42,557 nucleotides of DNA from positions 1 through 42,557 of the forward strand of contig JAJUIK010000019.1 in NCBI GenBank assembly GCA_029267635.1, read 5' to 3'. This DNA is from Moraxellaceae bacterium (GTDB taxonomy: Bacteria > Pseudomonadota > Gammaproteobacteria > Pseudomonadales > Moraxellaceae). The translations under genes and the position numbers were made by a program. Below the pieces are notes generated by a model. The model ran no database searches. It was not told where the DNA came from and saw only the letters and a list, made by a program, of their open reading frames with translations. This document shows positions 25,876 through 34,933 of this stretch, one piece after another. Position 1 is the stretch's first letter; each line of letters starts with the position of its first letter.

Positions 25876-26076
25876 TTAAATACAGCCAACAGTATATTCA
25901 TCACAATAATAAGATGAGCTTTGTCCACTATCTTCGATAAATATCAGTAGCGCCGTTCCACTTAAACCTTGAGTTTATGGGACAAAAACAATTAAACCTG
26001 CTGCATTTTCGCCATGTCATTAAGCTCGATGAAATCTATGAGATTGTCTAGGAGATGATGGCTAGCATGAAGATCA

Positions 26077-26655
26077 CTAGAGCAGCTTGATCTGCTGAAA
26101 AAAATCGGCATAACTTTGGGCTTTTTTCTCTAAAGCCAAAGGATAGGCTCGCGATGAAGAAGGCATCCGAAACAGTTGCAAATCACGACCTGCATAGGTA
26201 GCAGAACTTGCCTGTCCAATCACAGGTTTGACTGTATCGCTCGGCAACATTTGCATTAAGGTATCTGTCGCTTTATCTCCGGTTGTCATGAGTACCTGAC
26301 AGTGTGGTATGCGTTGTAACAATTTTTCAATATCTATAGGTGTGACCACTTCCAGAAACTTGTCTGATGCATTCCCTTTGAGTCGACGGATTTGATACGC
26401 CGTATCAAAAATGGCAATTCCCTTTTCAATCAGAAACTCCCGGATCAAGCTTTCCTGAAAGGTTTTCTGCTCAAGATTCAGAAAGTAATCCTTGTTATCA
26501 AAAAAGACCAGACCCAGAATACGCCACATATCGTTTTGAAAGTTGGGATAATAAAACTGCATTTTCCAGCGTTCACGCGGGGGCGGAAAGCTACCCAGCA
26601 TCAGCAACTTGGCATTTTCTGGTAAAAAGGGTTCAAAGGGATGAGTTTCGATCAT
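26077..26655 (-). CDS. Uracil-DNA glycosylase superfamily protein
   Basis: A 192-residue protein with the superfamily's N-terminal motif as LMLGSFPPPRERW (18-30), YYPNFQNDMWRIL, and a C-terminal PSSSRAYP (165-172) in place of the usual HPSPLS loop. This variant family is commonly annotated as DNA glycosylase or uracil-DNA glycosylase family protein; its substrate is not established from the sequence. Monocistronic as far as seen: about 100 bases separate it from the phosphatase gene behind it. Confidence 0.75.
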   Translation of the reverse strand: MIETHPFEPFLPENAKLLMLGSFPPPRERWKMQFYYPNFQNDMWRILGLVFFDNKDYFLNLEQKTFQESLIREFLIEKGIAIFDTAYQIRRLKGNASDKFLEVVTPIDIEKLLQRIPHCQVLMTTGDKATDTLMQMLPSDTVKPVIGQASSATYAGRDLQLFRMPSSSRAYPLALEKKAQSYADFFQQIKLL

Positions 26656-26761
26656 GAATTGAACATCATCAATGATAAGTAAATTTTAAGATGAGGGTTA
26701 AATATGATTTTTCACCCCCATTTTCAGTCAATTCATGTTGTATAAATTTTTAATTTATCGT

Positions 26762-27460
26762 TTAGATCCAGGTCAACAGTTGTGGTTGTTCTGCCTTAAT
26801 AAAATGGTGTTCATTCAAGCTGAGCAATTGCGGCTGATTGCCCACCAAACGCAAGGTGGTCAAGCTGGTATTGGTAATGGCCCAGTTCAGGGCAAAGGTT
26901 TTTTCTGGACTTAACGCCAAAATTTTTCCTGCTACTACAGAGATCACGCCACCAGAGGTAAAAACAATTGCGTAACGCGGTTTGGTTTTTTCCAGCTCTT
27001 GACAAAGGCTGGATAAAGCATTTTCTACGCGCTGTTTGAAATGCGGCCAGGACTCTTCATATTCATGATGGTATTCACCGCCAGTCCAGCGCTGAATAGC
27101 ACCTTCAAAAATCTTGGCCAAATAGGCACGCGGATTACTTTCTTTGGCGACATCCTGTTTCAGCAATTCGGGCTGATTGAATCGCGGCTCATACTGGGCA
27201 AATACTTGTTGATGATTGAACTCATTCCAGTCACTTTGCGTACACAGTTGTGCTTCTGGAAAACATTCTGCAAGAGCCAGTTGCGCCGTTTGTTGATGGC
27301 GCTGCATACTGCCGGCAATCACATAAGGCTCTTCTTTTAAAATCTGGTTAAAATATTGCCCTAACAATTTGGCTTGTAACTCGCCGTTTGGAGAAAGCTG
27401 GTCATAACTACTCGCCCCAAAAGAAGCCTGTCCATGTCGGACCAGATAAATGGTGGTCAT
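26762..27460 (-). CDS. Histidine phosphatase (phosphoglycerate mutase-like) family protein
   Basis: A 232-residue branch-2-free histidine phosphatase with the catalytic YLVRHGQAS motif (His9) and a later Glu/His region (FTSGGVISV). The substrate is unknown. Its start overlaps the stop of the phosphotransferase gene by 4 bases, so the two are translationally coupled and probably act together. The combination of an APH-like kinase with a histidine phosphatase is often seen near acyl-CoA metabolism genes, but none is visible here. Confidence 0.85.
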   Translation of the reverse strand: MTTIYLVRHGQASFGASSYDQLSPNGELQAKLLGQYFNQILKEEPYVIAGSMQRHQQTAQLALAECFPEAQLCTQSDWNEFNHQQVFAQYEPRFNQPELLKQDVAKESNPRAYLAKIFEGAIQRWTGGEYHHEYEESWPHFKQRVENALSSLCQELEKTKPRYAIVFTSGGVISVVAGKILALSPEKTFALNWAITNTSLTTLRLVGNQPQLLSLNEHHFIKAEQPQLLTWI

Positions 27461-28578
27461 CGTCTTAACATTCCCTGTAATTTTTGCGTGTATTTCTGCG
27501 CCAGTTGATGATCTTGAATTTTGTGCTGTGCGATCAGTTTAAGTGCCCGTACATGCAGTGCTTGCACGACCATCCAGAAATTTTTGACGGTTGGATTAGA
27601 AGAATGTTTGTGATAATAACGGTAATAAATCTGCTGGGTAATCACGGCAAGACGGAAAACACCGAACACTTCATAAAAAGCCCAATTTTGCGGGGTCAAG
27701 TCGGTTTTATTCAAATAATAATCCACCACCTGTTTGCGGCTAAACATCCCCTGCAAATGGGTCGGTTGACGGCGTGTGGATCTAAAAATCATATTATCGG
27801 TGGCTTCTACCCAATAGGCCAAAGCATTCCCCAAATCCATTAAAGGATCACCCAGTGTGGCCATTTCCCAGTCTAAAACCCCAATAATTTCAGTAGGCTG
27901 TTTGGCATTTAAAATTAAATTATCAAAACGCCAGTCATTATGGATCACCCGAGTGGTGGAATTTTCTGGAAGATTGGCCAATAACCATTTGCGTACATAT
28001 TTAAATGAAGGCACGTTAATAGTCTGCACCCTGTCATACCGCCGATCCCACTGTTCTACCTGACGTTGGCAATAATTCTCACCATTACCTATTTTTTCCA
28101 GTTCAGTACCCTGATAAGGTACTTGATGCAGCTCAATCAGTTTATCCAGCATGTTGATACACAACTGCTGTACTTGTTTTTTACTAAAATTCAGCTCAAC
28201 AGGTAATCTTCTACGAACAATGATCCCCTTGATGCGTTTCATCACATAGAAATCACATCCAATTACGGACTTATCTTCACACAAGACCACCATTTCCGGA
28301 GTGACGGAATAATAAGGAGCCAAATATTTCTGTACTTTATATTCGCGGACCATATCATGGGCTAATTTGGCTTTACTGCCTTTCGGCGGACGACGCAAAA
28401 TTAGATCAGCATTATAATATTTTAAACGATAAGTCCAGTTAGAAGCATCATTGGAATATTGAGTGACTTGAACATCACCCTCAAGATGTAAACCTTGAGC
28501 CTTTAACCACTGATCTACAGCTTGGATATCAAGTTCTTGACCTGGGCGAACTCTGCCCCCTACATCAATCAATGGCAT
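27457..28578 (-). CDS. APH-family phosphotransferase (ACAD10/11 kinase-like)
   Basis: A 373-residue kinase-like protein. The catalytic loop is VIHNDWRFDN (Asp215, Asn220) and the metal-binding Asp is Asp236 in VLDWEMATLGDPLMDLG. Both match the aminoglycoside/choline phosphotransferase fold, and the LGDPLMDLGNALAYW segment is typical of the ACAD10-like subgroup that phosphorylates hydroxyacyl-CoA intermediates, rather than of resistance enzymes. It is the first gene of a two-gene unit with the phosphatase. Nothing suggests an antibiotic-resistance role. Confidence 0.82.
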   Translation of the reverse strand: MPLIDVGGRVRPGQELDIQAVDQWLKAQGLHLEGDVQVTQYSNDASNWTYRLKYYNADLILRRPPKGSKAKLAHDMVREYKVQKYLAPYYSVTPEMVVLCEDKSVIGCDFYVMKRIKGIIVRRRLPVELNFSKKQVQQLCINMLDKLIELHQVPYQGTELEKIGNGENYCQRQVEQWDRRYDRVQTINVPSFKYVRKWLLANLPENSTTRVIHNDWRFDNLILNAKQPTEIIGVLDWEMATLGDPLMDLGNALAYWVEATDNMIFRSTRRQPTHLQGMFSRKQVVDYYLNKTDLTPQNWAFYEVFGVFRLAVITQQIYYRYYHKHSSNPTVKNFWMVVQALHVRALKLIAQHKIQDHQLAQKYTQKLQGMLRR

Positions 28579-29020
28579 TTTTTATTCCTTGTCACGCTTA
28601 AACTTTGTTGTTTATAGCATGCATTTGATGACCTTTATTTACTTAGTAAGCATTTTTTTATTTCATAAGTTGAACTATTAAAAAATAAATGAAATTTTAT
28701 TGGACAACAAGTAGTTATTTTACTTTTGATGTGTTGAGCACTTGAAGTGTTTTAGTATTATTTTTTCATAATGATTAAAAAAATTTTTTGTTTTTATTTA
28801 TATTTTTTGCTTAGGCTATTTTGTATATCATATAGAAATACATTGTTAAGGACAGTTTTAGATTGATCATTTTTGTATTAATCAGTCAGCGCATCCAGCT
28901 TGTAGTTTAGTGACCCTAGCTCACAATTCATGGATGCTTTTCATTCCTTATTACTGCGTGCACACGTTAATCGAATGTTGAAATTAATATCATTTTAGAA
29001 CTACACATGATTTTTCATAA
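28579..29020. other. AT-rich intergenic region
   Basis: Presumably contains the promoter of the phosphotransferase/phosphatase pair on the minus strand. No gene, RNA fold or repeat could be supported. Confidence 0.4.
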
Positions 29021-29046
29021 AAAAACGCTCTTTAAAGAGCGTTTTT
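29021..29046 (-). terminator. Bidirectional terminator after the nitroreductase gene
   Basis: A near-perfect hairpin AAAAACGCTC-TTTAAA-GAGCGTTTTT, 18 bases after the nitroreductase stop. Confidence 0.85.
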
Positions 29047-29063
29047 ATTCCTATACAAAAAAA

Positions 29064-29666
29064 TTATTTAAAAACTTTAAAGCGTTCAGCATCATCCATA
29101 TAGGTTTTTTCTCCTGCCGGTGCTTCGATTGAACCAAACACCAATTGTGCACGTAGTTTCCAATGGGCAGGAATTTGCCATTCCTCATGCACTTTGTCAT
29201 CAATGACTGGATTGTAATGTTGTAAAGAAGCTCCTATTCCTTCCACAGCTAGAGCCGTCCAAGTGGAAAATTGGGCAATAGCGGTTGAATGTTCTGACCA
29301 CGCTGGGAAGTGTTGAGCATATAAGGGAAACTGTTCCTGTAAATTTTTTACCAGATCCTGATCTTCAAAAAACAGGACGGTTCCTACCCCAGCCGCAAAA
29401 CCATTAATCTTAGCATCTGTTTTAGCAGCCGCCTCAGCATTGGCTGCAAACTGTTTCAAGGTCTCTTTCACTATATTCCAGAACTTTTCATGTTCTGCAT
29501 TGAACAACATAACAATGCGCGCGGTCTGTGAGTTAAATGCTGAAGGACTATGTTTGATCGCACTCTTGATAATTTCAGTTAACTGTTCAGGTGAATGCTG
29601 GACATTTCTTCCAATGGCATAAATACTGCGGCGTTTTTGTATTAATTCTAAAAATTGGTTTGACAT
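29064..29666 (-). CDS. Nitroreductase family protein (Frm2/Hbn1-like)
   Basis: A 200-residue FMN-dependent oxidoreductase of the short subgroup. RRSIYAIGRN near the N-terminus and SPSAFNSQTARIV are the FMN-contacting motifs; GIGASLQHYNP and QLVFGSIEAPAGEK follow. The family reduces nitroaromatics or quinones; yeast relatives influence lipid signalling. The physiological substrate is not known. Single gene with its own terminator. Confidence 0.88.
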   Translation of the reverse strand: MSNQFLELIQKRRSIYAIGRNVQHSPEQLTEIIKSAIKHSPSAFNSQTARIVMLFNAEHEKFWNIVKETLKQFAANAEAAAKTDAKINGFAAGVGTVLFFEDQDLVKNLQEQFPLYAQHFPAWSEHSTAIAQFSTWTALAVEGIGASLQHYNPVIDDKVHEEWQIPAHWKLRAQLVFGSIEAPAGEKTYMDDAERFKVFK

Positions 29667-29945
29667 TTTCTTTATTCCTTTTGTATTTCTTCGAGAAATT
29701 GGTTCATTAAGCGATTTTATTGATAAGTAAAATTAATCAATGAAAAGGAAATTAATTTTCCTTAGTTTCATGTCTGATGTAATGATAGTAACGATTTTGT
29801 TTTAGATGATTGTATAAAAATTGATAATTTTCTAAAAGTTGGTGCATTTTTATAAAAAGTAAATTTTTTTGATATGACTGAATTAGATTTTGTTTTAGGT
29901 TGATTTTTTAAGTTGGAAATTTACTTAGGCTATTTATTCCAATTC
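29667..29945. other. AT-rich intergenic region upstream of the nitroreductase gene
   Basis: Strongly T-rich, with no supported gene. It likely carries the nitroreductase promoter on the minus strand. Confidence 0.4.
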
Positions 29946-29977
29946 ATAAAAAAATGCCAGTTTATTGTCTGGCATTT
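29946..29977 (-). terminator. Terminator of the hypothetical gene 29994-30485
   Basis: AAATGCCAG-tttattgt-CTGGCATTT with a seven-U tail on the minus strand. Confidence 0.8.
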
Positions 29978-29993
29978 GTAACATCTTTTTAAA

Positions 29994-30485
29994 TTAAAAT
30001 TTGCTCAAGAGCACTTGCTCTGACAGCTGGCTTCTCCACAACTCACGCAATGTTGGTAAATAGAATTTTTCACCCAACTCGACTAATTCGGCATCAATCA
30101 AGGCATGCATTTCATGCATAAACAGATAATCCAGTTCTACTGCTGAAAGCTGTGGCTGAGCTTGTGCTAAAGTTTTACGTTTTAATTGGGCGCGTTTTAC
30201 CAGCTGATTAGTGAAGTCTTTATTCTTATACTGGGTAATCGCATTCAGACGTAATTCAATAATGCCCCAACCGCTCAGCAACTGTTTAAACAGTTCAAAA
30301 TCAGTAGTGGTCGATTCCCAGGTCATTTCTTCAAGATTTTCATTCTCTGGCAATACTGGCAGCAATAATTCCATTACGCTGGGAAAAATCTTTTTAAAAT
30401 TCAAAATAAATTTAACAGGATGCTCACCCGGATAATCCTTAAATTGAACTTGTTTCTGAACATCCGTCAAATAAATATCGAGCAT
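29994..30485 (-). CDS. Conserved hypothetical protein, 163 residues
   Basis: A soluble, mostly helical protein with no signal peptide, membrane span or recognisable catalytic motif. Its features are a Lys/Gln-rich segment in the middle (KRAQLKRKTLAQAQPQL) and an acidic C-terminal half (HEMHALIDAELVELGEK). It has its own terminator and lies upstream of nothing obviously related; fumC ends 91 bases before it in the same direction. I do not recognise a function. Confidence 0.75.
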   Translation of the reverse strand: MLDIYLTDVQKQVQFKDYPGEHPVKFILNFKKIFPSVMELLLPVLPENENLEEMTWESTTTDFELFKQLLSGWGIIELRLNAITQYKNKDFTNQLVKRAQLKRKTLAQAQPQLSAVELDYLFMHEMHALIDAELVELGEKFYLPTLRELWRSQLSEQVLLSKF

Positions 30486-30576
30486 AGTACATCATCAGCA
30501 GTTAATTTCTCGGGATATTGTACGCACTTAGCTCCGAGATAAAAACCACCGATGATGAATTAGCAAAGCGAAAATG

Positions 30577-31971
30577 CTATTTGGTATTCGGTGCGACCAT
30601 ATTTTCGGGACGTACCACGGCATCAAACTGTTCAGCTGTTACCAGTTCCAGCTCCACGGCCACTTCTTTTAAGGTTTTACCTTGTTGATAGGCCGTTTTA
30701 GCCACTTTGGCAGCGTTTTCATAGCCAATCACCGGATTGAGCGCAGTCACCAGCATTAAAGAATTATGCAGGAAATGATCAATTTTTTCTCGGTTAGGTT
30801 CAATACCCACTGCGCAATGGTCATTAAAACTGTTGCAGGCATCCCCCAACAATTGAATGGATTGCAATAGGTTATAAGCAATCACCGGCATAAACACATT
30901 GAGTTCAAAATTGCCTGAAGCACCGGCCACATTAATGGTGGTGTCATTGCCGAGCACTTGTGCGACCACCATAGTCATGGCTTCACTCTGCGTAGGATTG
31001 ACCTTGCCGGGCATAATGCTGGAACCAGGTTCATTTTCAGGAATACGTAACTCACCAAAACCACAACGCGGGCCACTGGCCAGCCAGCGAATATCATTGG
31101 CAATTTTATTCAGGCTAACTGCTAAGGTTTTTAAGGCGCCTGAAGCAAATACGGCGGCATCACGACCTGCCAAGGCCTCAAACTTATTTGGTGCAGTGAC
31201 AAATGGCAATCCGGTAAGTTCAGCCAGTTGGATCGCTGCTTTTTCTGCATAGTCCGGATGAGCATTGAGTCCCGTACCGACAGCAGTACCGCCTAAAGGC
31301 AACTCGTATAGTCCGGTTAAGGCCTGATGCAAACGTTTTAAGCCATGATCCAATTGAGATACATAGCCACTAAATTCCTGTCCTAGTGTTAACGGCGTTG
31401 CATCTTGGAGATGGGTACGTCCAATTTTCACAATATCTTGAAACTGTTCAGATTTTTCCTGCAGAGTATCGCGTAATTTTTCTACCGCAGGAATAAGCAG
31501 TTCATTGATTTGTAAACAGGCGGCGACATGAATTGCTGTCGGAAATGAGTCATTGGTGGATTGAGCACGGTTGACATGATCATTGGGATGGACTGGATGC
31601 TGAGTCCCCAATGGATGACCTAATTTCTGATTGGCGATATTAGCAATCACTTCGTTACAATTCATATTGCTTTGCGTGCCAGAACCGGTTTGCCAAACGA
31701 CTAAGGGAAATTGTGCATCCCACTGTCCTTCAATCACCTCATCTGCAGCCTCAACAATATAACCTGAAATATCCTGCGTAATTTGCCCCAACTCAGCATT
31801 GGTCAGCGCGGCCGCTTTCTTGACCAACCCCATAGCGCGAATCATGGCGCGTGGCAAACGCTCCTGCCCGATTTTAAAGTTCTGCAAACTGCGCTGCGTC
31901 TGTGCCCCCCATAATGCCTCAGCTGGAACCTCAACTTCACCCATCGTGTCATGTTCAATTCGAGTTTGCAT
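30577..31971 (-). CDS. fumC: Fumarate hydratase class II
   Basis: Interconverts fumarate and malate in the TCA cycle. The 464-residue, iron-free, oxidant-stable class II enzyme has [10 protein letters not shown] (95-104), [10 protein letters not shown] with catalytic His187, and the signature [11 protein letters not shown] with the catalytic serine at 317/318. Length and motifs match E. coli FumC. It is a single gene on the minus strand; the galE-like gene ends 114 bases upstream. Confidence 0.97.
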   Translation of the reverse strand: MQTRIEHDTMGEVEVPAEALWGAQTQRSLQNFKIGQERLPRAMIRAMGLVKKAAALTNAELGQITQDISGYIVEAADEVIEGQWDAQFPLVVWQTGSGTQSNMNCNEVIANIANQKLGHPLGTQHPVHPNDHVNRAQSTNDSFPTAIHVAACLQINELLIPAVEKLRDTLQEKSEQFQDIVKIGRTHLQDATPLTLGQEFSGYVSQLDHGLKRLHQALTGLYELPLGGTAVGTGLNAHPDYAEKAAIQLAELTGLPFVTAPNKFEALAGRDAAVFASGALKTLAVSLNKIANDIRWLASGPRCGFGELRIPENEPGSSIMPGKVNPTQSEAMTMVVAQVLGNDTTINVAGASGNFELNVFMPVIAYNLLQSIQLLGDACNSFNDHCAVGIEPNREKIDHFLHNSLMLVTALNPVIGYENAAKVAKTAYQQGKTLKEVAVELELVTAEQFDAVVRPENMVAPNTK

Positions 31972-32085
31972 CTTCAGAACCTCTCATCATTATAAAAATT
32001 GGGTCAGGATTTAATTTTTCATCAACTCTTTGATCTTAAGTTAAATATTTAATTAACACAAATGAGAATTATTTTCTTTTATACA

Positions 32086-33093
32086 TTAGCGGCCTTGTAA
32101 TAAATTTTGATAAAATCGCCATTCATCATCAATCATCTGTTCCAGACTACGTTTGGCCTTCCAGTGCAACATAGTATGCGCTTTACCCGTATTGGCACTT
32201 AACTGATCAAATTCCATATGTTTATCTGGGGCAATCAGGGTTTTAATTTTAGAATCGGTTTGCTGTTCAATCACTTTGAGTAACTGCTGGATGGAGGTAC
32301 TTTCATCCCGGCAAATATTAAAGGCTTCGCATGCATTAAACTGTGTCTGCAACCACGCCAGACTGGCGCTAATGGCATCTGCCACGTCCAGTACATGAAT
32401 AAAACTGCGTTCTACAGTATGGTCTTTGGTGTGGGCCTGATGCTGAAGTTCCAGATATTCACGTTGCAAGGCAGCAACCTGTAAAGCTAATGGCACAATG
32501 TTTTTCGGTAAAGGTGGAATAAACTCTCCCAATATGCCATGTTCAAAAGCCCCCACCACATTGGATAGCCTGAGGATGGCAATTTTCCATTCATTGTCAG
32601 TTTTAAAAGTATCCTGAATGATACTTTCAATCATCTGCTGGGATTTGACATAGGGATTGGGATAACTGTAATCAAAAGGCTCGTATTCTTCAAAATTCAG
32701 CCCTGACTTACCATAGACGGCCAGACTAGATAAATGCACCAAGGTACGCACCCCGGTACGTTGCATGGCACGTAACAGGCTCATAATACAGCTGACATTA
32801 TCGTTATAGTATTCTAGCGGCTTGAGGTTGGATTCCTGAATCGACTTAAAACCTGCCGTATGGATCACAGCATCTACCGAGAACTGTTCAAAGACTTTAT
32901 TTAAGGCAGGTGTATTGCGTATATCAACCTTAACAAAAGGCACATACATCCCAGAGATATATTCCAGACGTTCCAGCGTCTGCATGTTGGCATTGGCCAG
33001 ATTATCGACCAGTACCACTTCATGTCCTTGAGCCATCAAGCTTAAAGCCACATGCGAGCCAATAAAGCCTAAACCACCAGTCACTAAAATCAT
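32086..33093 (-). CDS. GalE-like NAD-dependent sugar epimerase (atypical active site)
   Basis: A 335-residue extended SDR close to UDP-glucose 4-epimerase. It has TGGLGFIGSH (5-14), Asp30-Asn31 for NAD ribose, HTAGFKSIQES and LSSLAVYG with catalytic Ser123. At the YxxxK motif it has Tyr148-Val-Lys-Ser-Gln152, so the conserved lysine (Lys153 in E. coli GalE) is Gln. This may reduce or alter catalysis, so a galE symbol is not assigned. It is divergent from the tus genes with a 75-base gap. No capsule or galactose genes flank it. Confidence 0.85.
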   Translation of the reverse strand: MILVTGGLGFIGSHVALSLMAQGHEVVLVDNLANANMQTLERLEYISGMYVPFVKVDIRNTPALNKVFEQFSVDAVIHTAGFKSIQESNLKPLEYYNDNVSCIMSLLRAMQRTGVRTLVHLSSLAVYGKSGLNFEEYEPFDYSYPNPYVKSQQMIESIIQDTFKTDNEWKIAILRLSNVVGAFEHGILGEFIPPLPKNIVPLALQVAALQREYLELQHQAHTKDHTVERSFIHVLDVADAISASLAWLQTQFNACEAFNICRDESTSIQQLLKVIEQQTDSKIKTLIAPDKHMEFDQLSANTGKAHTMLHWKAKRSLEQMIDDEWRFYQNLLQGR

Positions 33094-33168
33094 TGTATAC
33101 TACCTTCTTGTTATAAAGTCTGAATGTCTACATCATTCCACCGGCGCATCTTTTTAAGTGAACGTTCA

Positions 33169-33537
33169 ATGAGTACCTTACTGTTAATTACCGCTGCTCC
33201 CACCTCGATTCATGCTTGGCATGCTTTCAGTCTAGCGCAAGCGTTGCAGAATAAAAATGAGGAATTTCGTGTTTTCTTTTATCAAGATGCTGTTGCAGTT
33301 GCGAATGAATTGCAATGGGTTCCCGATGATCAGCGCAACCTGAAACAAGAATGGCAAAAACTGAATATTCGCCTTCCGGTCTGTGTCAGCGCTGCCCTGG
33401 CACGTGGCATTACCGATGCAGAAAATGCCCAGCGTCATCAATTACAGCAGCATAATTTAGCAGACGGTTTTGAACTGGTAGGTCTTGGTGAACTGGCAGA
33501 TGCAGTACACACTGCTGAACGCCTCGTTCAGTTCTAA
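33169..33537 (+). CDS. tusD: Sulfur-relay protein TusD (DsrE family)
   Basis: First protein of the TusBCD complex that receives persulfide sulfur from TusA and passes it to TusE for 2-thiouridine synthesis in tRNA. DsrE fold with the catalytic cysteine at Cys72 (RLPVCVSAALARG). The frame opens at 33124, but the ATG at 33169 (MSTLLLITAAPTS) matches the family N-terminus and gives 122 residues. It begins a tusD-C-B-E run in the conventional order. Confidence 0.88.
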   Translation: MSTLLLITAAPTSIHAWHAFSLAQALQNKNEEFRVFFYQDAVAVANELQWVPDDQRNLKQEWQKLNIRLPVCVSAALARGITDAENAQRHQLQQHNLADGFELVGLGELADAVHTAERLVQF

Positions 33538-33600
33538 AGTTTCATGCAATGCTTATAGGTTGTAATTTTTAAAAATCCATCATTTTTAAAGAGTTATAAT

Positions 33601-33951
33601 GTGAAAACTGTTCTTGTTGTTTTAACTCAAGCCAATCTGACCAGTCTACAGGTGAATGAGAGTTTATCTGCCAGCATGGTATTGGCCACCTTTGGCTGCG
33701 CAGTCAAAATCCTGCTGGTCGATGGAGCATTAAGTTTATTAAAATCTGAAATGACTTTTGATCAGCTGCAGCATGCATTCAAAATTGCCTCGAATATGGT
33801 CGACAGTTTTGAATTTTATGACCTCAGCCCGATCTGGGTGGAACGCAAAAACCAAAATTCTGCTTTTGTACAGGCGGCTGAACAGGACATCGAGTTTATC
33901 GAACTCACACCGGACCTAATCCGGTCTTTTGATCATGTATTGTATTGGTAA
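33601..33951 (+). CDS. tusC: Sulfur-relay protein TusC (DsrF family)
   Basis: A 116-residue DsrE/DsrF-like protein starting at GTG, with AAGAG 8 bases before it. The N-terminal beta strand VLVVLTQANLTS and the alpha/beta spacing fit TusC, the non-catalytic middle subunit of TusBCD. It lies 63 bases after tusD and 13 before tusB. Assignment rests largely on operon order. Confidence 0.82.
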   Translation: MKTVLVVLTQANLTSLQVNESLSASMVLATFGCAVKILLVDGALSLLKSEMTFDQLQHAFKIASNMVDSFEFYDLSPIWVERKNQNSAFVQAAEQDIEFIELTPDLIRSFDHVLYW

Positions 33952-33964
33952 AGCAGGAAAAATT

Positions 33965-34249
33965 ATGTCTGACCAAAGTTTGTTTTTACTGCAAACCCGT
34001 TTTGCTGAAACAGCATCTGCTATCGCAAAAGTCCAGGACCTGTATGGTTCAGGAGATCATCTTGTCCTAATGGGTGAGGCAGCACTGTTTGTCTCCACTG
34101 AAGATTTGGCTCAATTTGATAATATTTCTATTTTGGCAACTGATGCAGCCATGTTGCTGGAACCCTTACCTGATGTAATAAAAGTATTGGACTATACTCA
34201 ATTTGCGGAACTGATTTTACAATTTACTCGTTGTATTACTTTTAAATAA
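33965..34249 (+). CDS. tusB: Sulfur-relay protein TusB (DsrH family)
   Basis: A 94-residue protein from the ATG at 33965, chosen because AGGA lies 7 bases before it; the frame is open from 33929 inside tusC. MSDQSLFLLQTRFAE and VLMGEAALFV fit DsrH/TusB. It completes the TusBCD heterohexamer. Confidence 0.82.
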   Translation: MSDQSLFLLQTRFAETASAIAKVQDLYGSGDHLVLMGEAALFVSTEDLAQFDNISILATDAAMLLEPLPDVIKVLDYTQFAELILQFTRCITFK

Positions 34250-34265
34250 ATACTTAGGCTATTTT

Positions 34266-34577
34266 ATGGATTTAACATTAGATCAAGATGGTCATTTGGT
34301 CGATTACACCATCTGGAATGAACAAGTTGCACAAGAGCTGGCAAAATCGTTAGATCTGCAATTGACTGCCTGGCATTTTGAAATATTGATGGCGGTTCGC
34401 CAGTTTTATCAGCAGTTTGGTCACTCTCCAGCGACACGTCCATTGATCAAGTTTTTAATGAAAACCGTAAGCCCTGAAATTGACAATGCTGTATTACAAC
34501 AAAAATTTAATACTGGACTGGTGGCACGCCATTTAAGCCGCTTGGCAGGCATTCCTAAGCCTGCGAATTGTCTTTAA
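34266..34577 (+). CDS. tusE: Sulfur carrier TusE (DsrC family)
   Basis: A 103-residue DsrC/TusE-type protein. It accepts the persulfide from TusD and delivers it to MnmA. The swinging C-terminal arm ends PKPANCL with the penultimate cysteine conserved in the family. The AGG ribosome site lies 8 bases before the ATG. Last gene of the run. The following hairpin (34586-34612) has its T run on the opposite strand, so termination on this strand is unclear. Confidence 0.9.
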   Translation: MDLTLDQDGHLVDYTIWNEQVAQELAKSLDLQLTAWHFEILMAVRQFYQQFGHSPATRPLIKFLMKTVSPEIDNAVLQQKFNTGLVARHLSRLAGIPKPANCL

Positions 34578-34612
34578 GCATAAAAAAGCGAGCTTTTATT
34601 AAAAGCCCGCTT

Positions 34613-34933
34613 CGCTGAAGATTGGTCCATTTATTGTTTTAATTTTAAGTCGTTTTTTATTTTACAATTTCCCTGTTATACCGATCGGATTTGGCCTTCA
34701 GACCAAGACCCTAGGCTTAAACAGTCTTTCCTGACTTGTCCAAATAGAAGCAATCACTATGCCAACATTTCAAATTGCAAGAAATTGAGGCTAAAAGCTT
34801 TATTCCACATTATCTACCTGTCTTTACAGAAAATCCCAATTCTGCATTAGATCTACAACGATAACTAAAACCTTAAAAAAGCGCCTTTAGCATGCAAACT
34901 TGCACCAAAACACGGCGTATATACACTTGGAGT
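34613..34933. other. Intergenic region between convergent tusE and the CYTH-CHAD gene
   Basis: No supported gene. It begins just after a hairpin AAGCGaGCTTTT/AAAAGCcCGCTT (34586-34612) whose U tail is on the minus strand, so the hairpin may end the CYTH-CHAD transcript far downstream. Confidence 0.4.

Noticed and set aside
27457..28578. Aminoglycoside resistance gene
   Set aside because: The APH fold is present, but the LGDPLMDLGNALAYW region and coupling to a histidine phosphatase fit the ACAD10-like metabolic subgroup.
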